A stretch of 64,000 bases of DNA, taken from assembly GCF_900148495.1 (NCBI RefSeq), contig NZ_FTRU01000008.1:1178001-1242000 (forward strand), read 5' to 3'. The notes beneath the pieces are model-generated. The model worked only from the letters and a program-made list of their open reading frames with translations. It was not told the origin of the DNA and ran no database searches. How positions within the stretch are numbered: position 1 is the stretch's first letter; the number at the start of each line of letters is the position of its first letter. The position numbers and the translations under genes are program-made. Below are positions 28,300 to 36,097 of the stretch, in pieces. The stretch is from Negativibacillus massiliensis. GTDB lineage: Bacteria > Bacillota > Clostridia > Oscillospirales > Ruminococcaceae.

Positions 28300-28821
28300 T
28301 TATTTCAGAGCTTTTCCAAATTCGTACAGTTCCTTCATCTTTTCTTCGGACTGATTCTGTTCTCCAAAGGCGGTAAAAATTCCCATATTTTCCAGTTTCA
28401 GATAGTCCAGAAAAGAATTCTGATATTCATAGACTGCACCACCATACACATCATCGCTGCCCGAACTTAAAATCAGGGCAGCCTTTTTTAGATTTTTAGG
28501 CTTATCCAGTGCATAAATTCGGTTGATGGCACATTGAAGCTGACCGGTAAAGCTGTGATAATAAACTGGTGAAGCCAGTACAATCATCTCTGCCTTATCA
28601 AGCAGGGGATAAACTTCTTGCATATCGTCCTGCTGAATACAGGTTCTGTTTCCTTTTGTGTGGCAATATTCACATGCAAGACATCCGGCAATTTTCTTCT
28701 GGCAAACCGAAATCACCGTAACCTGATGTCCGTTTGTCTCTGCCCCATCCACAAATGCTTTCACCATAGCCGCTGTATTGCCGTTTGGGCGTGGACTGCC
28801 ATTGAGTACCAGAATATTCAT
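28300..28821 (-). CDS. Flavodoxin family / NAD(P)H-dependent FMN reductase
   Basis: 173 residues. The phosphate-binding start NILVLNGSPRPNGNTAAMVKA and the ASPVYYHSFTGQLQ loop are typical of NAD(P)H-dependent FMN reductases of the WrbA/iron-sulfur-flavoprotein type. Four cysteines lie at GCLACEYCHTKGNRTC (about 46-61), spaced as in the iron-sulfur flavoprotein group, so a 4Fe-4S cluster is possible. It lies 31 bp after the CMD-cupin gene in the reductive operon and is a distant paralogue of the first gene of the operon. Confidence 0.9.
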   Translation of the reverse strand: MNILVLNGSPRPNGNTAAMVKAFVDGAETNGHQVTVISVCQKKIAGCLACEYCHTKGNRTCIQQDDMQEVYPLLDKAEMIVLASPVYYHSFTGQLQCAINRIYALDKPKNLKKAALILSSGSDDVYGGAVYEYQNSFLDYLKLENMGIFTAFGEQNQSEEKMKELYEFGKALK

Positions 28822-28852
28822 TGTTTCAAAGCTCCTCTGTTGTGTCCAATCA

Positions 28853-29605
28853 CTATTTTAACTTACTGTAAGTTTCCTCATCTACCGCTTCCAGCCATTC
28901 ATTGCTGCCTTCCACTGCTGGTACTTCCAGCGCCAGATGAGAAAACCAGCTGTCACAAGCTGCTCCGTGCCAATGTTTTACCCCAACCGGAATATTGACA
29001 ACATCCCCTGGATGCAGTTCCTGCGCTTCTTTTCCCCATTCCTGATAATAACCTCTGCCGCTGATGCAGATTAAAATCTGTCCGCCGCCGCTCTTTGCAT
29101 GGTGAATATGCCAGTTATTGCGGCATCCTGGCTCAAAGGTTACATTAAAAATTCCAACCTGACTGGTAGAAATCGGAGCGAGATAACTTTGGCCGACAAA
29201 GAATTTTGCAAAAGCATCGTTTGGCTGGCCAATTGGGAATATCATCGAACGCTGATGCTCTTCCTTTGCGTTTGCAGCTTCTGGTTCTGCCCATACATCT
29301 TTTGCCATTCTGAATGCTGCCCATGCCTTTGGCCATCCTGCATAGAAGGCGGCATGGGTCAAAATCTCTGCGATTTCTGTTCTGGTAATTCCATTCTGTT
29401 TTGCAGTCATCAAATGATATTGGAAAGAAGAATCCACCAGTCCCTGTGCCATCAGGCAGGTAATGGTCACCAAAGAGCGGTCCCGCAAAGATAATGCCTG
29501 CTCACGGCTCCAAACCTCTCCAAACAGCACATCGTCATTTAACTGTGCAAACTTCGGGGCAAATTCTCCCAAAGTATCTCTGCCTGCTGTCTGTTTTACT
29601 GCCAT
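28853..29605 (-). CDS. Carboxymuconolactone decarboxylase-cupin fusion protein
   Basis: 250 residues, two domains. The N-terminal CMD/AhpD-like domain (about 20-110) includes SLVTITCLMAQGLVDSS and ILTHAAFYAGWPKAWAA, without the AhpD CxxC. The C-terminal cupin (about 140-235) has the metal-binding set GCRNNWHIHHAKSGGGQ, GRGYYQEWG, and PGDVVNIPVGVKHWHG. Such proteins accompany flavin reductases in aldehyde- or quinone-responsive clusters; the reaction is not established. Third gene of the operon, 15 bp after the lipoprotein gene. Confidence 0.92.
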   Translation of the reverse strand: MAVKQTAGRDTLGEFAPKFAQLNDDVLFGEVWSREQALSLRDRSLVTITCLMAQGLVDSSFQYHLMTAKQNGITRTEIAEILTHAAFYAGWPKAWAAFRMAKDVWAEPEAANAKEEHQRSMIFPIGQPNDAFAKFFVGQSYLAPISTSQVGIFNVTFEPGCRNNWHIHHAKSGGGQILICISGRGYYQEWGKEAQELHPGDVVNIPVGVKHWHGAACDSWFSHLALEVPAVEGSNEWLEAVDEETYSKLK

Positions 29606-29620
29606 ATTGATTGCCCCCTA

Positions 29621-30247
29621 TTATGATTGCAGGGAAAATGTTACAGTAACATCTCCGCTGCCTAATGTTTCTTTTAGTAATGCTTCATCCAGATCATTGA
29701 TTTTTCCAATTGGAGTCAGACTCCAGGAATTGGTGTCATAATAAATGACCAGCGTTCTTCCCTGATACAGAATAATATCACCGGCAGTTGTGTTCATCTG
29801 CTGATTGTTCTGTGGCAAAGTAACTCCCAGATCAGCTCCTTTTTCCATGCCGGCATAGTCACTCATCTTAAGAGTAAGCGGTCCATCTTTTAACAGTTCC
29901 TTCAGTGCATCCACCGACGAATTGTTTGCCAGTGTCGCGGTAAAAGTTTCCTGTCCGATTTCTATTTTCAGCATATCACCTGTCTGGGATGACTGAGAAA
30001 TTCCGGGCACTGCCTCTTCCTTATCTTCTGATAAAAGAGCCTCTGATGCCAGTTCTTCCTTTTTTGGGATCTTTGCTTCATTCTGAATTTGCTGCTCATC
30101 TTCTTCCGAAATTTCGCTGCTTTCGCTCTGTGGGGCAGACTCTGTCCCCATCTGCTGTGAGTCTGTCGTGCTTTGTGTCTCACAGGCAGTCAGAAAAATG
30201 CAGCAAACCACACAGGTTATCAGCATCAATGCCCATGAATTTCTCAT
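29621..30247 (-). CDS. Lipoprotein with cyclophilin-like domain
   Basis: 208 residues. Lipoprotein signal with lipobox FLTAC (Cys22), then a Ser/Glu-rich linker to about residue 90, then a cyclophilin-like beta-barrel. The domain (IEIGQETFTATLANNSSVDA, LKMSDYAGMEKGADLG, GDIILYQGRTLVIYYDTN) resembles the family found beside flavodoxins in gut anaerobes. It would be anchored on the outer membrane face, an odd partner for four cytoplasmic enzymes. It sits 15 bp after the first flavin-reductase gene and 15 bp before the CMD-cupin gene. Confidence 0.88.
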   Translation of the reverse strand: MRNSWALMLITCVVCCIFLTACETQSTTDSQQMGTESAPQSESSEISEEDEQQIQNEAKIPKKEELASEALLSEDKEEAVPGISQSSQTGDMLKIEIGQETFTATLANNSSVDALKELLKDGPLTLKMSDYAGMEKGADLGVTLPQNNQQMNTTAGDIILYQGRTLVIYYDTNSWSLTPIGKINDLDEALLKETLGSGDVTVTFSLQS

Positions 30248-30262
30248 TCTTCCCTCTCCTTT

Positions 30263-30805
30263 TTACTGAATTTTATTTCCCATCTCATAAGCTTCTTTCA
30301 GAGCTGGATGGCCTTTGATGCTGCCTGCAGCATCTACGCCGCCTGCAAATACGGTTCCTGCCAGTCTTGCGCGCTCAAAGCAGTCAATCCATCCTTCCAG
30401 GCCGCTGAGCGCTCTGCGGTCTACGCCCTCTGCGTCTTCTGCTGCAGTGGAGAGAAGATAGATATCACCAAATGCATAATCTGAACCATAAAGAGAATTT
30501 GCACGGTCCAGCATTGTTTTCATCTGTCCTGCCATCTCATAATAGTAGATCGGTGTAGCAAAAACGATTACATCTGCATCATGCATCTTCTGTACAATTG
30601 CCGGTGCATCATCGCGGATGATACAGCTGCCTGTTTTCAGGCAAGCCAGGCAACCTTTACAAAACGCAATCTGTTTGTCTTTCAGGCTGATTGTTTCGAC
30701 ATGGTTTCCAGCCTGCTGTGCACCATCTACAAACGCATCTGCCAGTGCATCCGAATTACTATTGCCACGAAGACTTGTTTTGATTACCAAAATATTTTTG
30801 CTCAT
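30263..30805 (-). CDS. Flavodoxin family / NADPH-dependent FMN reductase
   Basis: 180 residues, first gene of the reductive operon. N-terminal NILVIKTSLRGNSNSDALAD binds FMN phosphate, and ATPIYYYEMAGQMKTMLDR is the second loop. Cysteines at FCKGCLACLKTGSC (about 48-61) match those of its downstream paralogue, again allowing an iron-sulfur site. It probably passes electrons from NAD(P)H to quinones, nitro compounds or similar. AAGGAAG precedes the ATG. The transcript should start at the MerR-type promoter about 90 nt upstream. Confidence 0.9.
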   Translation of the reverse strand: MSKNILVIKTSLRGNSNSDALADAFVDGAQQAGNHVETISLKDKQIAFCKGCLACLKTGSCIIRDDAPAIVQKMHDADVIVFATPIYYYEMAGQMKTMLDRANSLYGSDYAFGDIYLLSTAAEDAEGVDRRALSGLEGWIDCFERARLAGTVFAGGVDAAGSIKGHPALKEAYEMGNKIQ

Positions 30806-30901
30806 TTTTTTCTTCCTTTCCTGTCATAACAAATCTGTTGTTTTGATAAAAGAATAAGATCTTTTATCATGGATAAACCTCAGTTGGGTTTCTTTGCCCC
30901 T

Positions 30902-30932
30902 ATTATAGAACCTGGAGTTCACTCAAAGTCAA
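30902..30932 (-). promoter_or_regulatory. MerR-type promoter with 19-bp spacer
   Basis: Minus strand: TTGACT (30927-30932), 19-bp spacer, TATAAT (30902-30907). The spacer contains the dyad GAGTGAACTC, the sort of operator bound by MerR-family regulators such as AdhR, which untwist over-long 19-bp spacers to activate. No MerR gene is in the window. Confidence 0.8.
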
Positions 30933-30955
30933 TACCCTGTTTTTATTTTTTTACA

Positions 30956-30991
30956 AAAAATCTCTGTCCGAACAAACGAACAGAGATTTTT
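30956..30991 (-). terminator. Terminator of the TRIC-family gene
   Basis: 12-bp stem AAAAATCTCTGT / ACAGAGATTTTT with a 12-nt loop, 9 nt after the stop and just upstream of the MerR-type promoter. Confidence 0.88.
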
Positions 30992-31000
30992 GTATCTTAT

Positions 31001-31669
31001 CTATTGTGCTGTCGTATTTCTTCCCGGTTCTACCGAGTTTGGAAGATTCCAGTGGAAACGGATGGATATCAGCCGCAGTGCAACAATCAGTGCGGCACAT
31101 AACAGCATACACAGTGTTTTCGGAAGGAAATTCTGCAGATAATAGTAGATCAACGCTCCCGGAATAGCCGCTACGGCGTAGATTTCTCGACGCAAAACCA
31201 AAGGAGTGCGTCTTACCATGATATCCCGCAGCATTCCACCGCCCACACCGGTCATAACACCGACAAAGACTGCAAGAAAAGCGTTGTGATATCCGCTGTC
31301 CAATGCCGTGTTAACCCCGATGATAGTAAAGATTCCAAGGCCTAAAGCATCAAAAAAGGTAATCAGCCCCATAAAGCTGACAAATTTTCCATTCTCCACA
31401 AAGTTTCCATATCGATGCAGCAGGAAAAGCATCAGGGATGAAGTGACAATTGCCACAACAACATAAATTGGATTAAGGAACATACTTGGCGGTGTCTTGC
31501 CTAAAATCAGATCCCGCAGCATGCCGCCTCCCACCGCTGTGGTCATCGACAAAACCGGTATTCCAAAATAGTCCAGCCCTCTTTCGATTCCAACTAGACC
31601 TCCGGAAATCGAAAATACGACCGTTCCAATCATCTCCAGCGCAAAAACAACCACTTCCAAAACTGACAT
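31001..31669 (-). CDS. TRIC-family cation channel / YadS-like membrane protein
   Basis: 222 residues, seven helices made of a duplicated three-helix unit. Each half carries the glycine-rich motif: TAVGGGMLRDLILGKTPP and TGVGGGMLRDIMVRRTPL. Bacterial TRIC proteins form trimeric monovalent-cation channels. The ATG at 31669 follows GGGAG by about 9 nt; an earlier ATG at 31693 has no ribosome site. Monocistronic, with a 16-bp palindrome 42-57 bp upstream. Confidence 0.93.
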   Translation of the reverse strand: MSVLEVVVFALEMIGTVVFSISGGLVGIERGLDYFGIPVLSMTTAVGGGMLRDLILGKTPPSMFLNPIYVVVAIVTSSLMLFLLHRYGNFVENGKFVSFMGLITFFDALGLGIFTIIGVNTALDSGYHNAFLAVFVGVMTGVGGGMLRDIMVRRTPLVLRREIYAVAAIPGALIYYYLQNFLPKTLCMLLCAALIVALRLISIRFHWNLPNSVEPGRNTTAQ

Positions 31670-31710
31670 CCTGATGCACTCCCTTTCATCCATGTTTCTT
31701 TGTTTGATAC

Positions 31711-31726
31711 TGACAAAATATTGTCA
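31711..31726. promoter_or_regulatory. 16-bp palindrome upstream of the TRIC gene
   Basis: TGACAA/TTGTCA arms around AATA. On the minus strand it overlaps a TTGACA that could be a minus-35 box, so it may be an operator. The rest of 31727-31903 shows no gene. Confidence 0.5.
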
Positions 31727-31903
31727 AGTTTTGCAGCATATCTGACAACTCACTGTCTTGTGTTCAAGAATAACGCAAAGAGCTTAAAATGTCAATAAAG
31801 ACATAATGAATTTATAAAAATTGTTGTAATAAACAAATATCATCTTCTTTCATCACATAGCTCCTATTACTTTTCCAATTTCATTGTCCTGTATAACCTT
31901 TGA

Positions 31904-31933
31904 TTGACAGTTTTCCCCTATCTGCCGTATAAT
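31904..31933 (+). promoter_or_regulatory. Sigma-A promoter of the ABC-F gene
   Basis: TTGACA (31904-31909), 18-bp spacer, TATAAT (31928-31933), about 60 nt before the start codon. Confidence 0.82.
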
Positions 31934-31992
31934 CTAAATAGCAAAATATGATGATTCTTTACTTTTTGATAGAGAAATGGAGGCCTATTGTT

Positions 31993-33825
31993 TTGATTTT
32001 ACTCAACGCAGAAAACCTTTCCAAAGGTTACAGCGACCGCCAGCTTTTGGATGGATGTTCCCTTGCAGTCAACGAGGGAGATAAAATTGGTCTGATTGGT
32101 GTTAACGGAACTGGAAAATCCACCCTTCTTAAAATTATTGCCGGACTGGACTTTCCCGACAGCGGAACCGTCACCCGTGCCGGTGGTGTTCGTGTGGCTT
32201 ATCTACCACAAAATCCTGTGTTTAGCGAGAATGCAACCGTTCTGGAGCAGGTCATGAAAGGTGTTGCCATCAGCGAGGAGCTCGCGGAAGAGGCAAAGGT
32301 GCGCCAGCAGGCAGATGAATACCAGTGCAAAACGATTTTGACAAAACTGGGACTGAACGACTATGACCAGAAAATCAGTCTCCTCTCGGGCGGCCAGAAG
32401 CGCCGTGTAGCCATGGCGTGCGCCCTTGCTGCTGAAGCAGAGGTACTGATTCTGGACGAGCCAACCAACCACATTGACAGCGAAATGGTAGACTGGCTGG
32501 AAAGCTATCTCAAGCGCTTTGCCGGAGCTGTCCTGATGGTCACCCATGACCGTTATTTCCTGGAACGGGTGGTAAACCGCATCGTAGAGCTTGATCATGG
32601 AAAATTGTATTCCTATCCAGCAAACTATTCCCAGTATCTGGAACTCAAAGCACAGAGAGAAGAAATGCAGCTTGCCACAGAACGCAAACGTCAGAGCCTC
32701 TACCGCAAGGAACTTGCATGGATTCAGCGCGGTGCAAGAGCAAGAAGTACCAAACAGCAGTTTCGTGTCAATCGCTTTGAGGAACTGAAAAACAGCGAAT
32801 ATGTTCCGGATAACAGCAAAATGGAAGTATCTGCCCTTTCTTCGAGGCTTGGTAAAAAAATCATTGAAATCGAAAATATTTCCAAGTCCTTTGATGGCAA
32901 AGTTCTGGTCAAGGATTTCAGCTATAATCTTCTTAAAGGAGATCGCGTTGGCATTATCGGACCAAATGGTTATGGAAAATCCACCCTTGTCCGCATGATC
33001 TGCGGCGTCCTGGAACCGGATTCCGGAACAGTCGTGCATGGGGATACCGTCAAAATCGGCTATTTCTCACAGGAATCTTTTATCGGCTCAGAGTGCGATC
33101 CGTCCACCAAAGCAATCGACTACATCAAGAGTATCTCACAGGAAATCGATACTCCAGAGGGCAAACTGACTGCTTCCCAGATGATGGAAAAGTTTTTGTT
33201 CTCCTCAGACTTGCAGTACACCGAAATTGGACGTCTGTCCGGTGGTGAGCGACGCAGACTCTACCTTCTGCGCGTTCTGATGGAAGCTCCAAATGTTCTG
33301 GTACTGGACGAGCCGACCAACGATCTGGACATTGAAACTCTGTCTGTATTGGAAGATTATTTGGAAGAATTCCCTGGCGTTGTCATTGCGGTCAGCCACG
33401 ACCGTTACTTCCTGGACAAACTGATGAACCATGTTTTTGTGCTTGCCGGTGATGGCCAGATCACCCATTATACCGGTGGTTATGCTGATTACCGCGCCGA
33501 TGTTGCCGCACAGGAAAAGGCAAAAAAAGCTGCAGAACCAGCCAAAGCCAAAACGACCCAGGATGGCAGAAATCAGCGTGAAAAACTTAAATTTTCCTTT
33601 AAAGAGCAGCGTGAGTATGAGCAGATTGATGAGGTCATTGCCTCTTTGGAAGAAAAAATCCAGCAGACTGAAAAGGATATCGCTGCAAATTCCAGCGACT
33701 ACGGTGCTTTGCAGGAACTGACCGAGAAAAAAGAACAGCTGGAAACAGAACTTGCCGAAAAGATGGAACGCTGGGTTTATTTGAATGACCTTGCAGAACG
33801 AATCGAGGCACAAAAGAAACAATAA
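31993..33825 (+). CDS. ABC-F family ATPase (Uup-like)
   Basis: 610 residues from a TTG at 31993, chosen because GGAGG ends 9 nt before it; the in-frame ATG at 31948 lies at the promoter. Two ABC domains with no membrane part: Walker A GVNGTGKST and GPNGYGKST, signatures LSGGQKRRVAMACAL and LSGGERRRLYLLRVL, and Walker B LILDEPTNHIDSE and LVLDEPTNDLDIE. The linker between them and a C-terminal coiled coil (about 540-605) point to the Uup-like branch. ABC-F proteins act on ribosomes in the E site; some give antibiotic resistance but nothing here indicates that. Monocistronic. Confidence 0.94.
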   Translation: MILLNAENLSKGYSDRQLLDGCSLAVNEGDKIGLIGVNGTGKSTLLKIIAGLDFPDSGTVTRAGGVRVAYLPQNPVFSENATVLEQVMKGVAISEELAEEAKVRQQADEYQCKTILTKLGLNDYDQKISLLSGGQKRRVAMACALAAEAEVLILDEPTNHIDSEMVDWLESYLKRFAGAVLMVTHDRYFLERVVNRIVELDHGKLYSYPANYSQYLELKAQREEMQLATERKRQSLYRKELAWIQRGARARSTKQQFRVNRFEELKNSEYVPDNSKMEVSALSSRLGKKIIEIENISKSFDGKVLVKDFSYNLLKGDRVGIIGPNGYGKSTLVRMICGVLEPDSGTVVHGDTVKIGYFSQESFIGSECDPSTKAIDYIKSISQEIDTPEGKLTASQMMEKFLFSSDLQYTEIGRLSGGERRRLYLLRVLMEAPNVLVLDEPTNDLDIETLSVLEDYLEEFPGVVIAVSHDRYFLDKLMNHVFVLAGDGQITHYTGGYADYRADVAAQEKAKKAAEPAKAKTTQDGRNQREKLKFSFKEQREYEQIDEVIASLEEKIQQTEKDIAANSSDYGALQELTEKKEQLETELAEKMERWVYLNDLAERIEAQKKQ

Positions 33826-33856
33826 TATCTTGCTTTCCGGCTATTTTTCATGATAG

Positions 33857-33898
33857 AAAAAGGCTTTTCGAGGAAATCTGTCTCGGAAAGCCTTTTTT
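33857..33898 (+). terminator. Intrinsic terminator of the ABC-F gene
   Basis: Stem AAAAAGGCTTT / AAAGCCTTTTT with an inner CGAG/CTCG pairing and a T run. Confidence 0.88.
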
Positions 33899-33931
33899 GT
33901 TCGCAATTTGTGGACTATTGTTTTCTATTGG

Positions 33932-33960
33932 TTGACAAACTATGTCTTTTATATTACAAT
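33932..33960 (+). promoter_or_regulatory. Promoter of the membrane-TPR gene
   Basis: TTGACA (33932-33937), 17-bp spacer, TACAAT (33955-33960), 29 nt before the ATG. Confidence 0.78.
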
Positions 33961-33989
33961 TATCAAAAAATATCAAAAAGGAGCACATC

Positions 33990-34673
33990 ATGAAAAAACA
34001 TCATCGTACCATTCGAATTATCTATTTCACTGTGCTGATTCTCGGAAGTTTTCTTGTGGGAGTTATGATTTCTGCCTTTAACCTTGAGGGAACCATCAGA
34101 CAGGTTGTCTACTGGGGATGGATCGCCTTTATTCTGATTTGTGCGCTGCTGATTAATTTTCTGTGGCAAAAAAAGCTTTTTAGAAAAATCAGCGATCTGA
34201 CCCCCACTTTGTATCGTGACCCTGACCTTTACATCCAGCAAATTCACGAGCTTTTGGACGATATGCGTTCCAAACCCCTGCGTCAGCTCTTGACTATCAA
34301 CCATGCAGCAGCCTTGTGCTGTAAGAAGGACTATACAGCTGCTCTTTCAATGCTTGAGCAAATTCCTTCGGACAAGGTTATTTCTGTTTATCGTCCTGTT
34401 TACTGGGCAGATCTTGCACTGACCTATTTTTATCTTGGAGAAGAAGAAAAAGCTTCCCAAATCATGAAGGATCAGCAAACAACCTTCGCAAAATGGAAAG
34501 ATTCCAAACATCTGGGCGGCACTTTGGCGGTGCTTCATATTTTCGACCTGCTCTCACAAAAAGAATTTGGACAGGCACAGGAAGCCATTGACACCCTGCG
34601 CCCACGCTGGGAGGACGAACATAACGCAGAAGATTTCGACCTCTTACAAAAGCGCTGTCTGCTGCAAAAATAA
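33990..34673 (+). CDS. Membrane-anchored hypothetical protein with TPR-like domain
   Basis: 227 residues from the ATG at 33990 (AAAAGGAG 8 nt upstream). Two N-terminal helices (IIYFTVLILGSFLVGVMISAF and VVYWGWIAFILICALLINFLW) are followed by a soluble helical region. It contains TPR-like pairs (AALCCKKDYTAALSMLEQIP, LALTYFYLGEEEKASQIMKD, LSQKEFGQAQEAIDTLRPRW), suggesting a cytoplasmic protein-interaction domain. No specific function is recognised. Convergent with ftsZ. Confidence 0.82.
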   Translation: MKKHHRTIRIIYFTVLILGSFLVGVMISAFNLEGTIRQVVYWGWIAFILICALLINFLWQKKLFRKISDLTPTLYRDPDLYIQQIHELLDDMRSKPLRQLLTINHAAALCCKKDYTAALSMLEQIPSDKVISVYRPVYWADLALTYFYLGEEEKASQIMKDQQTTFAKWKDSKHLGGTLAVLHIFDLLSQKEFGQAQEAIDTLRPRWEDEHNAEDFDLLQKRCLLQK

Positions 34674-34688
34674 TCACAACATAAAATA

Positions 34689-34719
34689 AAAGGTACAGTC
34701 AAAATTGACTGTACCTTTC
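34689..34719. terminator. Bidirectional terminator at the 3' end of ftsZ
   Basis: 13-bp stem AAGGTACAGTCAA / TTGACTGTACCTT with T-rich flanks, between the TPR-like gene and ftsZ. Confidence 0.85.
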
Positions 34720-34740
34720 TTTTTGTCTTTTATTAAGAGA

Positions 34741-35859
34741 TTATCTTCTCTGACCAAAGATGGACATGATATCAAATGGCATATCATCGTCATCTGGCTG
34801 TTTGTAAGAATCGTTCTCTTCTTTTTCTTCCTTCTTGGAAGTATCTGTGCTGGAAGCTGCTTTGAAACGGTAATCCGGAATATCAAAGTTTTTGTCCAGT
34901 TCAAATCCGGTTGCGATAACGGTAACAACCATCTCATCGTCGAGGGTATCGTCAAATGCAACACCGAAGATGAGGTTAACATCAGGATGAGCGCAAGCAC
35001 GGATCATATCAGCAGCCAGGTTAACTTCATCCAGCTCGATATCGGAAGGAGCAGTAATGTTGAGGATAACTCTTTCTGCACCATCGATGGAAGATTCCAG
35101 CAGTGGGGAGGAGATTGCTGCTTTTGCTGCGATCTCTGCTTTGTCCTTGCCGCTTGCACGACCAACGCCCATGTGAGCGGAGCCAGCACCACGCATAATC
35201 TGGCAAACGTCCTCGAAGTCGAGGTTGATAAGTCCAGGAGTGTAAATCAGGTCGGAGATGCTCTGTACACCGTGTTTGAGAACATTATCTGCCTCTACGA
35301 AAGCATTGAGCAGAGTAATCTTGGTCTCAGAAGCCAGACGCAGACGTTCATTCTGAATAACAACCAGAGCGTCAACATTTTCTTTGAGTGTTGCAATACC
35401 GCGCTCTGCCTGTTCCATTCTCTTTTTGCCTTCAAATTCAAATGGTTTGGTTACAATACCAACAGTCAGAATATTCATTTCTTTTGCGATCTGTGCAACA
35501 ACAGGAGCAGCACCGGTTCCGGTTCCGCCGCCCATACCGGCAGCGATGAAGATCATCTGACAGCCTTTGATTGCAGCAGCAATTTCTTCGCGGCTTTCTT
35601 CCGCAGCTTTCTGGCCTCTCTCTGGAACGCCTCCTGCTCCACGACCTCTGGTCAGACGGTCGCCAATTACGATCTTCTGACTTGCTTTGGAATTTTTCAG
35701 TGCCTGTGCATCGGTGTTAATGGAGATGAAGTCCACACCCTGCATTCCGCCTTCGATCATGCGGTTAACAGCGTTACCGCCGCCGCCGCCGACACCAATG
35801 ACTTTTATAGTCACTTCTACGCCATCATAATCGTTGTCGAGTTCAAAATTCGCCATCAT
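34741..35859 (-). CDS. ftsZ: Cell division protein FtsZ
   Basis: 372 residues. The tubulin-like GTPase that forms the Z ring. GTP-binding motifs are intact: [17 protein letters not shown] near the start and GGGTGTG near 110, with the T7 loop [11 protein letters not shown]. The C-terminal linker is short (about 35 residues, Lys/Glu/Ser-rich) and leads to the conserved tail [17 protein letters not shown], the site for FtsA/SepF-type partners. AGGAGG lies 11 nt before the first of two ATGs. It is the last gene of the cluster but 238 bp after divIB, so it may also have its own promoter. ftsA and sepF are not adjacent. Confidence 0.98.
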   Translation of the reverse strand: MMANFELDNDYDGVEVTIKVIGVGGGGGNAVNRMIEGGMQGVDFISINTDAQALKNSKASQKIVIGDRLTRGRGAGGVPERGQKAAEESREEIAAAIKGCQMIFIAAGMGGGTGTGAAPVVAQIAKEMNILTVGIVTKPFEFEGKKRMEQAERGIATLKENVDALVVIQNERLRLASETKITLLNAFVEADNVLKHGVQSISDLIYTPGLINLDFEDVCQIMRGAGSAHMGVGRASGKDKAEIAAKAAISSPLLESSIDGAERVILNITAPSDIELDEVNLAADMIRACAHPDVNLIFGVAFDDTLDDEMVVTVIATGFELDKNFDIPDYRFKAASSTDTSKKEEKEENDSYKQPDDDDMPFDIMSIFGQRR

Positions 35860-36097
35860 CTTTCTTCGTTCCTCCTATACTTTATCTCCAGCATACAAGA
35901 TGCAAGCTATCATCAAAATTCATCCTATACTTTCATATTCGGATTGAAATTTTATCAAGAACAATCTACTTAAATAAAATGTACATATATAACCTATCAG
36001 ATTTTTGCAAATTTTTCAATAGATTCTTCGATAAAAAAGATAAATTCTAAAAATAGCAAATTCCTCTTTGCCGCTTCTGTGCTTTTTGACGAAATTT
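35860..36097. promoter_or_regulatory. divIB-ftsZ intergenic region with short direct repeat
   Basis: A 238-bp A/T-rich gap. On the minus strand the 15-mer AAAGTATAGGATGAA (35919-35933) is nearly repeated as AAAGTATAGGAGGAA (35869-35883), the second including the ftsZ ribosome site. No confident sigma-A promoter was found and no terminator after divIB. Confidence 0.4.

Noticed and set aside
27114-31000. Recent horizontal transfer of the reductive operon
   Set aside because: Base composition and codon use look like the neighbours, and there is no integrase, tRNA or flanking repeat.
34705-35973. A 422-codon plus-strand open frame opposite ftsZ
   Set aside because: Antisense shadow of ftsZ; rich in Cys and Ser, without a ribosome site.
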